DNA from: an uncultured Oscillospiraceae bacterium
Lineage (GTDB): Bacteria > Bacillota_A > Clostridia > Oscillospirales > Acutalibacteraceae
Length of the DNA: 12,919 nt
Direction of reading: 5' to 3'
Assembly: GCA_900554165.1 (NCBI GenBank)
Contig: USGR01000009.1
Location: forward strand, 1-12,919
Shown here: positions 5,416-12,919 of the stretch, piece after piece
Numbering within the stretch: position 1 is the first letter of the stretch
Layout: every line of letters starts with the position of its first letter
Notes under the pieces: generated by a model
The model's input: the letters and a program-made list of their open reading frames with translations, nothing else
Told to the model about the DNA's origin: nothing
Database searches by the model: none
Program-made: the position numbers and the translations under genes

Positions 5416-7377
5416 ATGAAACGCAATATCTGGAATTTGACACCTGTAGTAATAGTACTTATCATACTTGTGATAATGCAGACGGCATATATAGCAGTGC
5501 TTAACTGGCGATATGCCATAGTGGCGGCAGTGGTGTCGCTCGGTGTGCTGATATTTGCTTTTATCCGGCTGAGAATGCTGAATAAGGATATTAGAAAATA
5601 CATATTCAGCCTTGCCGACGATTTGAGACAGGAGGGCTCTGACGTACTAAGCGGCTTTACAATGCCGATTTTAGTTACGCATGACACGGGCGAAATTATA
5701 TGGTACAACGAATCTTTTAGGACGCACGTGTTGCACGGAAGAGACGCTTACGGCGAGCATTACGGCTTTATTATAAGTAAAGATACCGAAGATATATTGC
5801 GCTCAAACCGCAGGGCGGACGTCGAATATGATGATAAAAGCTTCTCGGTTTATGAAAGCGACTCTGCAAAAGATGACAGAGTTACTAAAATCTTATATTT
5901 CTTTGATGAAACTAATTTAAAGCGTACGGCCAAGGAGTATGGTGAAACCCGCCCGGTTGTAATGCTTATAACTATAGACAACATGGAAGATGTCACAAAG
6001 GACTGGAAAAACAGCGAGCGCGCAATTGTATCCGGCGAGATTGACAATTTGGTAGAGAGCATGGCTCAAGACGGAAATGCTTTGCTCACAAAGCTTGCAT
6101 CTGACAGGTATTTGCTTGTTATGGAAGAGCGCGTGCTTAATGATATGGAGAAAAGCAAATTTAAGATATTAGAAACAGTAAAAGGGCTTACTGTAGAAGG
6201 TCGTACCGGCGGGCTGAGTTTGTCAATAGGCGCGGGCTGCGGCAGCACTTTAAAAGAGTGCGATTTAAACGCGCGGCAGGCGCTTGATATGGTCTTAGGG
6301 CGCGGCGGTGATCAGGCGGCGATTAAAAATAAAAATGAATATAAATTTTTCGGCAGTGCTTCTAAAACGGTGGAGCGAAGAACTAAGGTCCGTGCGCGTG
6401 TTGTGGCGTCTGCTGTAAAAGAGCTTATTTTAAGCAGCGACAATGTGCTCATAATGGGCCATGGTTATGCCGACCTTGACGCGCTGGGCGCTGCCGTCGG
6501 CCTATGGCGTGCGGTAGTGGAGCTGGAGAAGACCGGCAAAATAGTCATGACTCGCTCGAAATCGCTTGCGCTGCCGCTTTTAGAGAGGATGGAGCAGCAT
6601 GGCATAACCGACGCAGTAATTGAGCCGGAGCAGGCGCTGCACATGATAACTAAGCGCACGTTGCTTATTGTTGTCGACTCGCATATTGCCGAACTGCTGG
6701 ATTCTCCAGAGGTGTTCAGAAAGTGCAGCACTATTGTTGTAATTGACCATCACCGCAGGACGGTGGATTATATAAACAACGCCGTAATATTTTACCACGA
6801 GCCTTACTCGTCATCGACCTGTGAGCTTGTAACGGAAATGCTTCAGTACATGGGCGAGCATTTTGTCGGCTCGCTGGAATCTGAGGCGCTTATGTCGGGC
6901 ATAATGCTGGACACCCGCAATTTTGTGCTTCGCACCGGCGTACGCACATTTGAGGCGGCGGCATTCCTCCGCAGCAGGGGCGCCGACCCGGTAGAGGTTA
7001 AACGGCTGTTTTCCGGCAGTATGGATTTATATATGACGCGCTCGCAGATAGTGTCGTCAGCGGAGATAATAGGCGACTGCGCCATAGCCACCACCGACGC
7101 AAAGGACGGCAATATACGCATAGTGGCAGCGCAGGCGGCGGACGAGCTGCTGTCGATATCCGGTGTAGATGCATCGTTTGTAATAATGCATATTAACGAT
7201 ATCGTAAATATTTCTGCGCGCTCGTTCGGCAAGATTAACGTCCAGCTTATAATGGAAAAGCTCGGCGGCGGCGGACACATGACAATGGCGGCGGCGCAGC
7301 TTAAGGACACTACTCTGTTTGAGGCAAAACGCAGGCTTATAGACGCCATAAACGAATATAACGAGAGTATGGCGTAA
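5416..7377 (+). CDS. gdpP: Cyclic-di-AMP phosphodiesterase GdpP (653 aa)
   Basis: GdpP (YybT) is a membrane enzyme that hydrolyses c-di-AMP to pApA and so influences osmotic balance, cell-wall stress and beta-lactam tolerance. The start is ATG 5416 with AGGAGA at 5404-5409; upstream in-frame starts have no RBS. Two membrane spans lie at about 9-30 and 33-51. A PAS-like domain follows (about 84-168), then a degenerate GGDEF domain (about 180-312) in which the signature is replaced by SDRYLLV near 229-235. The catalytic DHH-DHHA1 part starts near 340: GHGYADLDALG at 349-358, VVDSH near 419-423, DHH at 444-446, LDTRNF at 498-503 and GGGGH at 617-621. All metal-binding Asp and His positions expected from the family appear present. 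The more usual wording GHRNPDMDAIG is varied here without loss of H, D and D. The length is near the B. subtilis protein (about 659). The gene commonly neighbours rplI and dnaB, which follow here after a 583-bp gap. Confidence 0.95.
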   Translation: MKRNIWNLTPVVIVLIILVIMQTAYIAVLNWRYAIVAAVVSLGVLIFAFIRLRMLNKDIRKYIFSLADDLRQEGSDVLSGFTMPILVTHDTGEIIWYNESFRTHVLHGRDAYGEHYGFIISKDTEDILRSNRRADVEYDDKSFSVYESDSAKDDRVTKILYFFDETNLKRTAKEYGETRPVVMLITIDNMEDVTKDWKNSERAIVSGEIDNLVESMAQDGNALLTKLASDRYLLVMEERVLNDMEKSKFKILETVKGLTVEGRTGGLSLSIGAGCGSTLKECDLNARQALDMVLGRGGDQAAIKNKNEYKFFGSASKTVERRTKVRARVVASAVKELILSSDNVLIMGHGYADLDALGAAVGLWRAVVELEKTGKIVMTRSKSLALPLLERMEQHGITDAVIEPEQALHMITKRTLLIVVDSHIAELLDSPEVFRKCSTIVVIDHHRRTVDYINNAVIFYHEPYSSSTCELVTEMLQYMGEHFVGSLESEALMSGIMLDTRNFVLRTGVRTFEAAAFLRSRGADPVEVKRLFSGSMDLYMTRSQIVSSAEIIGDCAIATTDAKDGNIRIVAAQAADELLSISGVDASFVIMHINDIVNISARSFGKINVQLIMEKLGGGGHMTMAAAQLKDTTLFEAKRRLIDAINEYNESMA

Positions 7378-7485
7378 ATGGCAATATCAGAGGACTTGCA
7401 AAAATTAATCAGTGTTTTAGCACGGTTAATTGGCGATTGGGTTGGTCCAACGGCTTACAGACGGCAGATTAATATAAATAAGTAG
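7378..7485 (+). CDS. Possible small ORF abutting gdpP (35 aa)
   Basis: An ATG directly follows the gdpP TAA (TAAATG) and opens 35 codons to a TAG at 7483-7485. The peptide (starting MAISEDLQKL and ending RRQININK) would form an amphipathic helix over about residues 4-22, with L, I, V and W on one face, then a basic tail. The RBS is weak (a GAG about 12 bases upstream), so translation would depend on coupling to gdpP. Leucine is mostly TTA or TTG, less like the neighbours, which favour CTT, CTG and CTC. I know no family for it, and it may be chance. Confidence 0.3.
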   Translation: MAISEDLQKLISVLARLIGDWVGPTAYRRQININK

Positions 7486-7855
7486 ATTAAGGTTTTGCAT
7501 AAAAGAACGAATGGCTTGATATAGACATATAAGCAATGCTTGAGGCGATTTTATAAAGCATGTGTGCCGCTTTAATTAATAAATAGGCTTTTACTCTTAA
7601 TGCATTTGAAGTTTGACGCTGTAAGTGCCAAGGCTAAAGGCAAAAAGCGAGCTTTTTATACAATGCGCACGATGAAATTTATAATATAACTCATCCGACG
7701 GCCGGAGGATAAATTAAGAGGCGAAATATAGCCGGATGTAATGGCATGGCGGATACAAGTACGCGTCTGTGTGATAGTACGCGGCGTATATTGCAAGACA
7801 CATGCCGGGCATGCGCAATTTGATATATTTCGGAGCTGTCGCATAAAATCTCAGG
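7486..7855. other. Long intergenic region between gdpP and rplI
   Basis: No supported gene. Small structures seen: aaaaagc (7642-7648) with gcttttt (7651-7657), a very short-looped, AT-rich hairpin ending in Ts that is the only weak terminator candidate after gdpP; an imperfect repeat catccgacggc/gccggatg in about 7691-7740; a direct repeat of gtacgcg near 7759 and 7778; and a short palindrome catgccgggcatg near 7802-7814. Nothing here matches the array at 4661-5055. Confidence 0.4.
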
Positions 7856-7885
7856 GTGAATTTATAGCAAAGAAACATATATAAT
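7856..7885 (+). promoter_or_regulatory. Candidate promoter of rplI-dnaB-tilS
   Basis: A perfect TATAAT (7880-7885) has a weak -35 (GTGAAT, 7856-7861) at 18 bases. The predicted start near 7892 leaves a leader of about 70 bases before the rplI ATG. No better promoter was seen in the gap. Confidence 0.4.
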
Positions 7886-7960
7886 GGTTTTATATCAGTG
7901 GAATATTACGGCGCATATGGCGCATAACTATCATTTAAATTATGGAATTGGAGGATATAT

Positions 7961-8404
7961 ATGAAAGTAGTATTTAAAACAGATGTAAAGGGCAAAGGCA
8001 AGGCGGGCGAGATAAAGGAAATCTCCGACGGCTATGCCAGAAACTTTTTGCTGCCGAGAGGCCTTGCAGTAGAGGCTTCGGCGTCAGCATTAAACGATAT
8101 AAAGAACAAAGAAGCGGCGAAGGCGCATCATCTTGAAGAGGAGCGTGCTGCCGCAAAGGCGGTTTGCGACAAGATAGATGGAAAAACCATCACCATACAC
8201 GCGAAAGCGGGTGAGAGCGGCAAGCTGTTTGGCGCCGTAACATCAAAAGAAATTGCCGAGGAAATAAACAAAGCTTTTGGCGTAGCGGTTGACAAGAAAA
8301 AGGTGTCGGTGCCGATGGACATTAAGGCCTACGGCGCGTATGACGTTCAGGTAAAGCTGCACATGGGCATGATTTCGAACGTAAAGGTAATGGTTGTGGA
8401 ATAA
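7961..8404 (+). CDS. rplI: 50S ribosomal protein L9 (147 aa)
   Basis: L9 binds 23S rRNA near the L1 stalk base and helps keep the reading frame during translation. The start is ATG 7961 with a textbook GGAGG at 7950-7954 (6-base spacing). The N-terminal rRNA-binding domain (about 1-50) shows the family pattern [11 protein letters not shown], then [19 protein letters not shown] long, charged helix links to the C-terminal domain (about 80-147, containing [15 protein letters not shown]), typical of L9. Length is normal. It leads the tight cluster, with dnaB starting 27 bases after its stop, the usual Firmicutes arrangement. Confidence 0.97.
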   Translation: MKVVFKTDVKGKGKAGEIKEISDGYARNFLLPRGLAVEASASALNDIKNKEAAKAHHLEEERAAAKAVCDKIDGKTITIHAKAGESGKLFGAVTSKEIAEEINKAFGVAVDKKKVSVPMDIKAYGAYDVQVKLHMGMISNVKVMVVE

Positions 8405-8431
8405 GCCGAATGGCAAAGGAGTGTATTTAAG

Positions 8432-9808
8432 TTGCCGGAGCAGAATCTATTTTCCGAATACGGCCAGCAGGTGCCCTTTTCGCTGGAGGCGGAGCAGTCG
8501 GTGCTGGGCGGCATATTGCTTGACCCGTCGAGCATAACCCGCGTGGCCGACACAATTAAGGCGGAGCATTTTTATCTTCCGCAGCATCAGGCTATATATC
8601 GGGTTATATTCGACATGTTCCAGCTCAGCTCGAAAATAGACACCGTCACAGTGCTGGAGGAGCTTAAGAAGTCCGGCCTGTACGACGACGCCGGCGGCAA
8701 GGCATATCTTGTCCAGCTTGCGCAGACGGTGCCGTCGATAGCGAATATAGAGAGCTATGCCGCTATAGTGCGGGAGAAATATTATGTACGCTCGCTCATA
8801 AGCGCGGCGCGGGAAATTATATCCGATGCGACGGAGGGCACCTCCGACGCCGGCGTGCTTTTGGATTCTGCCGAGCAGCGCATTTTTGAGATAAGACAGG
8901 GCAAGGAGGTTACCGGCCTCCGCCATATAAAAGACATAATAGTCAACGAGACGCTTGACCGCATAGACAAGATATCAAATCCCGAGACCCGCGGCGACTA
9001 TATCGGCATACCCTGCGGAATATCCGACCTTGACAGAATAATAACGGGCCTTAACAAGTCAGACCTAATAATACTCGGCGCGCGCCCCGGCATGGGAAAA
9101 ACGAGCTTTGCGCTTAACATTGCGCGCAACGTTGCGGTGCAGCAGGGGAAATCCGTCTGCTTTTTCTCGCTTGAGATGACGCGCGACCAGTTGGCGCAGC
9201 GAATGCTGTCGGACGAGGCGTCGATAAAGAGTGAGAAGCTGCGCAGCGGCGACATATCAGGACCGGAGTGGACGCGGCTTATACAGGCGAGCGACGTGCT
9301 TTCAAAAGCGCCGATATATTTTGACGAATCCTCCGGCATAACGGTGCCGGAAATAAAAGCAAAGGTCCGCCGCATGAAAAAGGCCGACCTTGTTATAATA
9401 GACTATCTGCAGCTCATGCGTTCGGCCCGCCGGACGGAGAACAGGGTTCAAGAGGTCAGCGACATAACGCGAAACCTGAAGATAATGGCGAAAGACTTAG
9501 GCGTGCCGGTGCTGGTATGCGCCCAGCTTTCGCGCGGAACTGAGGTAAAGGGCAAGTCTCATCGTCCGCAGCTGGCGGATTTGAGAGAGTCAGGCTCTAT
9601 TGAGCAGGACGCTGATATAGTGCTCTTCCTTTATAGGGAAAGCTATTATCAGGGGGATATGGACGAGGGCGATGCGCCGCCGGATACGACGTCGGCGGAA
9701 GTAATAGTAGCCAAAAACCGCCATGGTGAGACGGGCACCGTCAAGCTGCACTGGACGGGCGAGTTTACCCGTTTTACGGCACAGGAAGCATATCGCAATG
9801 AAGGATAA
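8432..9808 (+). CDS. dnaB: Replicative DNA helicase DnaB (458 aa)
   Basis: This is the hexameric 5'-to-3' helicase of the replication fork, called DnaC in B. subtilis. The start is TTG 8432: AAAGGAG at 8415-8421 serves it (10-base spacing), and nearby ATG/GTG codons are out of frame. The N-terminal domain (about 12-115) begins VPFSLEAEQSVLGGILLD, the family signature. A linker follows, then the RecA-like ATPase domain from about 185: Walker A GARPGMGKTS near 216-225, Walker B IIDYLQLM at 322-329, SRGTEVKGKSHRPQLADL at 367-384, and the arginine-finger region KNRHGETG at 428-435. It is full length with no intein. Its 3' end overlaps tilS by 11 bases. Confidence 0.97.
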   Translation: MPEQNLFSEYGQQVPFSLEAEQSVLGGILLDPSSITRVADTIKAEHFYLPQHQAIYRVIFDMFQLSSKIDTVTVLEELKKSGLYDDAGGKAYLVQLAQTVPSIANIESYAAIVREKYYVRSLISAAREIISDATEGTSDAGVLLDSAEQRIFEIRQGKEVTGLRHIKDIIVNETLDRIDKISNPETRGDYIGIPCGISDLDRIITGLNKSDLIILGARPGMGKTSFALNIARNVAVQQGKSVCFFSLEMTRDQLAQRMLSDEASIKSEKLRSGDISGPEWTRLIQASDVLSKAPIYFDESSGITVPEIKAKVRRMKKADLVIIDYLQLMRSARRTENRVQEVSDITRNLKIMAKDLGVPVLVCAQLSRGTEVKGKSHRPQLADLRESGSIEQDADIVLFLYRESYYQGDMDEGDAPPDTTSAEVIVAKNRHGETGTVKLHWTGEFTRFTAQEAYRNEG

Positions 9809-11174
9809 AGTATTAAGTACAATAAAGGAATATAATATGCTGCCGGCGGGCACTTCTGTGCTTGTGGCTTTATCGGGCGGCGCTGATTCAATGGCGCTGC
9901 TGCATATACTTTTGGAGCTTAAAGACACTCTTGGCATAGACAGGATAGAAGCTGCGCATTTTAATCATATGATACGCGGCGACGAAGCCGACAGGGACGA
10001 AGAATTTGTGAAAAAGTCATGTGAAGATTTAGGAGTAAAACTTCATGTCGCAAGAGCGGATGTGCCGAGCATTTCGGCACAGACAGGGGAGGGACATGAG
10101 GAGTGTGGCCGCCGCTTAAGATACGAATTCTTCGAAAAGTGCGCACCGTCCGACTTTATGATAGCGACGGCGCATAATTTAAACGACAATGCCGAGACAA
10201 TGCTGATAAACCTCATCCGCGGCACAGGGCTTAAGGGACTGTGCGGCATACCGGCCGTCCGCGGCAGAATAATTCGTCCGCTGCTCTCCTGCAGCCGTGT
10301 AGAGATTGAGGAATACTGCAGGCAAAGCAATATAAGCTATGTGACGGATTCCACAAACTTAGAGGAAATATACATCCGCAATAAAATAAGGAGACACATA
10401 CTCCCCGCTTTGCAGGAAATAAATGAGTCTTCACTGCAAAATATATATACAGCGTCGCAGCATAACCGTATAGACGAGGAATTTTTAGAGACACAAAGCC
10501 GAAAAATATCAGAAAGAATAAAGGAAGAAAACATAAGCGGATTTGCCGGCGGGATATCCATTTCGCAGCTTAGGCCGCTGCATATAAGCCTGCTTATAAG
10601 ATTTTTAAAATCGGCGGTTAAGGAAGAATGCGGCATAGAGCTCTCACAGCGCGCCGTTGATGCTTTGTCCAATATGATAAGCAGCGGCGCCGGCCGTGTT
10701 GACATTGGCGGTGGATATACGGCGTCGGTGCGCAAAAGCAAGCTGTATATTGAAAATTATGTCGAAAAAGCCGTAAATTCCGTCAGCATAGACTTAGGTA
10801 AAGGCGACTTTTTAGGCAGCGATGTAAAATTATGCATAATTGACGCAGAAGAAATTAATAAATGCAAAAATGTTAACAAAAAATTTTTAAACTGCTTACT
10901 TGACTATGATAAAATAAATCCCAATCTAATCTTAAGGCAGCGAAAAGAGGGCGACAAGATAACTCTTGCAAGAAGGAATGTAACCAAAAGCCTAAAAAAG
11001 CTGTTTAATGAAGTGAATATTCCGCCGCGACTGAGAAGCTCTGTTCCGGTGCTGGCAGAAGATAACGGAAAGGTCGTATGGGTGGCAGGCTTTGGCGCAG
11101 ATAAATCTGCGGCGATTGACAGGAGCACTAAAAGAGCCGTGGTGATAGAATTAACGCAAAGAGAAAATATATAA
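9798..11174 (+). CDS. tilS: tRNA(Ile)-lysidine synthase TilS (458 aa)
   Basis: TilS adds lysine to C34 of the CAU-anticodon tRNA-Ile so that it reads AUA as isoleucine. That fits this genome, which uses ATA heavily. The start is ATG 9798, 9 bases after AGGAAG (9783-9788), overlapping the dnaB stop by 11 bases, so translation is probably coupled. The ATP-binding PP-loop is SGGADS at 26-31. Other family segments are FNHMIRGDEADRDEEF at 55-70, GRRLRYEFF at 104-112, ATAHNLNDNAET at 123-134 and RNKIRRHILP near 194-203. The C-terminal TilS domain (about 385-445) includes LRQRKEGDKI and LKKLFNE. The length is normal. The product of an unexplained open stretch (11132-11332) follows in another frame. 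Confidence 0.95.
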   Translation: MKDKVLSTIKEYNMLPAGTSVLVALSGGADSMALLHILLELKDTLGIDRIEAAHFNHMIRGDEADRDEEFVKKSCEDLGVKLHVARADVPSISAQTGEGHEECGRRLRYEFFEKCAPSDFMIATAHNLNDNAETMLINLIRGTGLKGLCGIPAVRGRIIRPLLSCSRVEIEEYCRQSNISYVTDSTNLEEIYIRNKIRRHILPALQEINESSLQNIYTASQHNRIDEEFLETQSRKISERIKEENISGFAGGISISQLRPLHISLLIRFLKSAVKEECGIELSQRAVDALSNMISSGAGRVDIGGGYTASVRKSKLYIENYVEKAVNSVSIDLGKGDFLGSDVKLCIIDAEEINKCKNVNKKFLNCLLDYDKINPNLILRQRKEGDKITLARRNVTKSLKKLFNEVNIPPRLRSSVPVLAEDNGKVVWVAGFGADKSAAIDRSTKRAVVIELTQRENI

Positions 11175-11332
11175 AAAGATTTTTTAGTCTAAGCGGCGAA
11201 AATGCACCGCGTTTTAAAAATGTACGGGCCATATCGGAAAACATAATTTTTTCAGCGCAAAGCGGCTATGCGGAAATGAATATGCAGGATATGGCGGAGA
11301 GCATTTTGCGCGGTGATATTTTACATAAATGA
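11132..11332 (+). other. 66-codon open stretch without a start codon between tilS and hpt
   Basis: In the -1 frame relative to tilS, no stop occurs from 11132 to the TGA at 11330-11332. The last ~48 codons lie outside tilS and read like protein (segments SLSGENAPRFKNV, ENIIFSAQSGYAEM, MAESILRGDILHK). There is no ATG, GTG or TTG until the ATGs near 11276, and no RBS. It may be the remnant of a lost small gene, a 3' extension reached by frameshift, or chance. I do not recognise the sequence. Confidence 0.3.
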
Positions 11333-11396
11333 GGATAGACGCGCTGGATGTACATATATTTATCCGGCAAAAATAAGTTTATGAGGGTAGATGCAG

Positions 11397-11939
11397 ATGA
11401 ATATGTTAGAACAGGCTGTCAAAAATGTAATTATCGACGAAAACAGGTTAAAGCTAATAATTTCAGAGCTTGGGCGCAAAATAAGTGAAGATTACAAAGA
11501 CAAAAATCTTTTGCTTGTTAGTGTGCTTAAGGGCTCGGTGGTTTTTATGGCCGACCTTATGCGCGCCATAAAAATCCCGTGCAGTGTTGATTTTATGTGC
11601 GTTTCATCCTATGGCAGCGGAGTGAAAACCTCCGGCGTGGTTAAAATAGTAAAGGACATTGACATAAATCTTAAGGGCTATGATTTGCTGATAGTAGAGG
11701 ATATACTCGATTCCGGCCTGACGCTTTCTTATTTAGAGGAAATACTGTCTGCGAGAAATCCTGCCAGCATAAAAATATGCACATTGCTTGACAAGCCGTC
11801 GCGTCACATGACGGATATAAAACCGGACTATGTAGGCGCTGTGGTGCCGGATGTGTTTATAATAGGCTACGGCCTCGATTATGATGAAAAATACCGTAAT
11901 TTGCCATATGTGGCGGAGATTGACGAGAAATATATATAA
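11397..11939 (+). CDS. hpt: Hypoxanthine phosphoribosyltransferase (180 aa)
   Basis: The enzyme salvages hypoxanthine (and usually guanine) with PRPP to make IMP or GMP in the cytoplasm. I prefer the ATG at 11397 because GAGGG (11383-11387) is 9 bases away; the ATG at 11391 is only 3 bases from it. The PRPP-binding motif is VEDILDSGLTL at 100-110, the family form being VEDIIDTGLTL. The mobile active-site loop is SSYGSG near 70-75, LKGSV near 44-48 lines the pyrophosphate site, and GYGLDYDEKYRNLP at 157-170 is the typical C-terminal signature. Length matches the family (about 180). It lies between tilS and ftsH, the standard Firmicutes order (tilS-hprT-ftsH). Confidence 0.95.
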   Translation: MNMLEQAVKNVIIDENRLKLIISELGRKISEDYKDKNLLLVSVLKGSVVFMADLMRAIKIPCSVDFMCVSSYGSGVKTSGVVKIVKDIDINLKGYDLLIVEDILDSGLTLSYLEEILSARNPASIKICTLLDKPSRHMTDIKPDYVGAVVPDVFIIGYGLDYDEKYRNLPYVAEIDEKYI

Positions 11940-11982
11940 AACATATGTCCCGGTTGTAAGGGAATATAAGGAGTGGTAATAC

Positions 11983-12919
11983 TTGAACAAAAATGTCAGG
12001 AATATTCTGCTGTATGTAGGGCTTCCGCTGGTGCTGCTACTGAGCATAATATTTGTGTCGATTAACATGACTCAAACGGCAAGTCCCAAATATTATGAGA
12101 TAGTAGAGATGTTTTATAATAATGAGATAGCCGAATGTAACCTTAACTTGGCTAGCCGTGATTTGAAATATACATTGCGCAGCGAGCCGGGCAAGGTTTA
12201 CAGCTACACGGTGCCGGATGTTTCTATTTTCTATAACGACGTAGGCGAGATACTTAAGGAAAGCTCTGCACAACATTCTGGAGATGCGGCTACTAAGATA
12301 GAGTATAATTATGAGGCTGGAAATAATTTGTCATGGCTTACCAGCATGATACCGATGGTGATAATTTTAGTGCTGCTTGTCGCCTTCTGGTACTTTATGA
12401 TGAAGCGCATGAGCCAGAGCATGGGCGGCGACAAAACGCTGAGCTTTGGCAAGGCAAAATACAAGCAGGCGGCGGACGACAAGCGAAAGACCACCTTTGC
12501 CGATGTAGCGGGCGCTGATGAGGAAAAGGAAGAACTTCAGGAAATAGTCGACTTTTTAAAGAATCCGCAGAAGTATAACGAACTTGGAGCGAGAATACCC
12601 AAGGGCGTGCTGCTGGTCGGCCCTCCGGGCACAGGTAAGACATTGCTGTCGCGCGCCGTTGCGGGTGAGGCAAATGTTCCGTTTTTCTCAATATCCGGCT
12701 CTGACTTTGTTGAGATGTTCGTCGGCGTCGGTGCATCGAGAGTAAGAGACTTGTTCAACGAGGCGAAGAAGAACTCACCGTCGATAATATTCATAGACGA
12801 GATAGACGCGGTAGGCCGTCAGCGCGGCGCCGGACTCGGCGGCGGTCACGACGAGCGGGAGCAGACCCTCAACCAGCTGCTGGTTGAGATGGACGGCTTC
12901 GGCAACAATGAGGGCGTGG
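11983..12919 (+). CDS. ftsH: ATP-dependent zinc metalloprotease FtsH, N-terminal part (3' end outside window)
   Basis: FtsH is a membrane-anchored AAA+ protease that degrades misfolded membrane proteins and some regulators. The start is TTG 11983 with AAGGAG at 11968-11973 (9-base spacing); no earlier in-frame ATG exists. 312 codons are visible before the window ends. There are two membrane spans (about 9-28 and 119-140) with an extracytoplasmic region of about 90 residues between. The AAA+ domain shows [14 protein letters not shown] at 172-185, Walker A GPPGTGKT at 213-220, the pore-loop MFVGVG at 245-250 and Walker B IIFIDEID at 268-275. After Walker A it reads [10 protein letters not shown] where most have LLAKAVAGEA. 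The zinc HEXXH protease part lies beyond the window. The gap to hpt is 43 bases with no terminator, so both are probably co-transcribed. Confidence 0.95.
   Translation, partial: MNKNVRNILLYVGLPLVLLLSIIFVSINMTQTASPKYYEIVEMFYNNEIAECNLNLASRDLKYTLRSEPGKVYSYTVPDVSIFYNDVGEILKESSAQHSGDAATKIEYNYEAGNNLSWLTSMIPMVIILVLLVAFWYFMMKRMSQSMGGDKTLSFGKAKYKQAADDKRKTTFADVAGADEEKEELQEIVDFLKNPQKYNELGARIPKGVLLVGPPGTGKTLLSRAVAGEANVPFFSISGSDFVEMFVGVGASRVRDLFNEAKKNSPSIIFIDEIDAVGRQRGAGLGGGHDEREQTLNQLLVEMDGFGNNEGV

Overview
The window looks like chromosomal DNA of a low-to-moderate-GC Gram-positive bacterium, most likely class Clostridia (Firmicutes/Bacillota). The reasons are strong GGAGG-type ribosome binding sites, TTG starts on dnaB and ftsH, heavy use of ATA for isoleucine, RNase J, a GdpP-type cyclic-di-AMP phosphodiesterase, and the Firmicutes gene orders rplI-dnaB and tilS-hpt-ftsH. 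I cannot name genus or species. No plasmid, phage, IS element, CRISPR array, rRNA or tRNA was seen.

Layout. (1) 1-545: the 3' end of a phosphohexomutase-like gene. (2) 546-1102: a long non-coding gap rich in hairpins, including a terminator-like hairpin and a branched inverted-repeat structure at 907-981. (3) 1103-1927: one minus-strand hypothetical gene with its own promoter, RBS and terminator; its 3' end suggests a frameshift. (4) 1928-2603: a gap with two sigma-A-like promoters. The first is followed by a terminator-like hairpin, making a possible ~140-nt RNA. The second drives rnj. (5) 2604-4619: rnj (RNase J) with a ~90-residue basic extension, ended by a strong terminator. (6) 4620-5415: a non-coding region holding 3.4 tandem copies of a ~117-bp unit, with a promoter directly upstream and further inverted repeats downstream. 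(7) 5416-7377: gdpP, then a possible 35-codon ORF and a long gap. (8) 7961 to the window end: rplI, dnaB, tilS, hpt and ftsH, all on the plus strand and tightly spaced except for ~220 bp between tilS and hpt.

How the genes fit together. The conserved genes are housekeeping: RNA decay (RNase J), c-di-AMP turnover (GdpP), ribosome (L9), replicative helicase (DnaB), tRNA-Ile modification (TilS), purine salvage (Hpt) and membrane protein quality control (FtsH). gdpP commonly lies next to rplI-dnaB in Firmicutes; here they are separated by 583 bp.

The most interesting feature is the tandem repeat array at 4661-5055. Its units keep the same hairpin architecture while the paired bases change in a compensatory way. 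That suggests selection on structure, so it is a candidate structured RNA or structured DNA repeat that I do not recognise.
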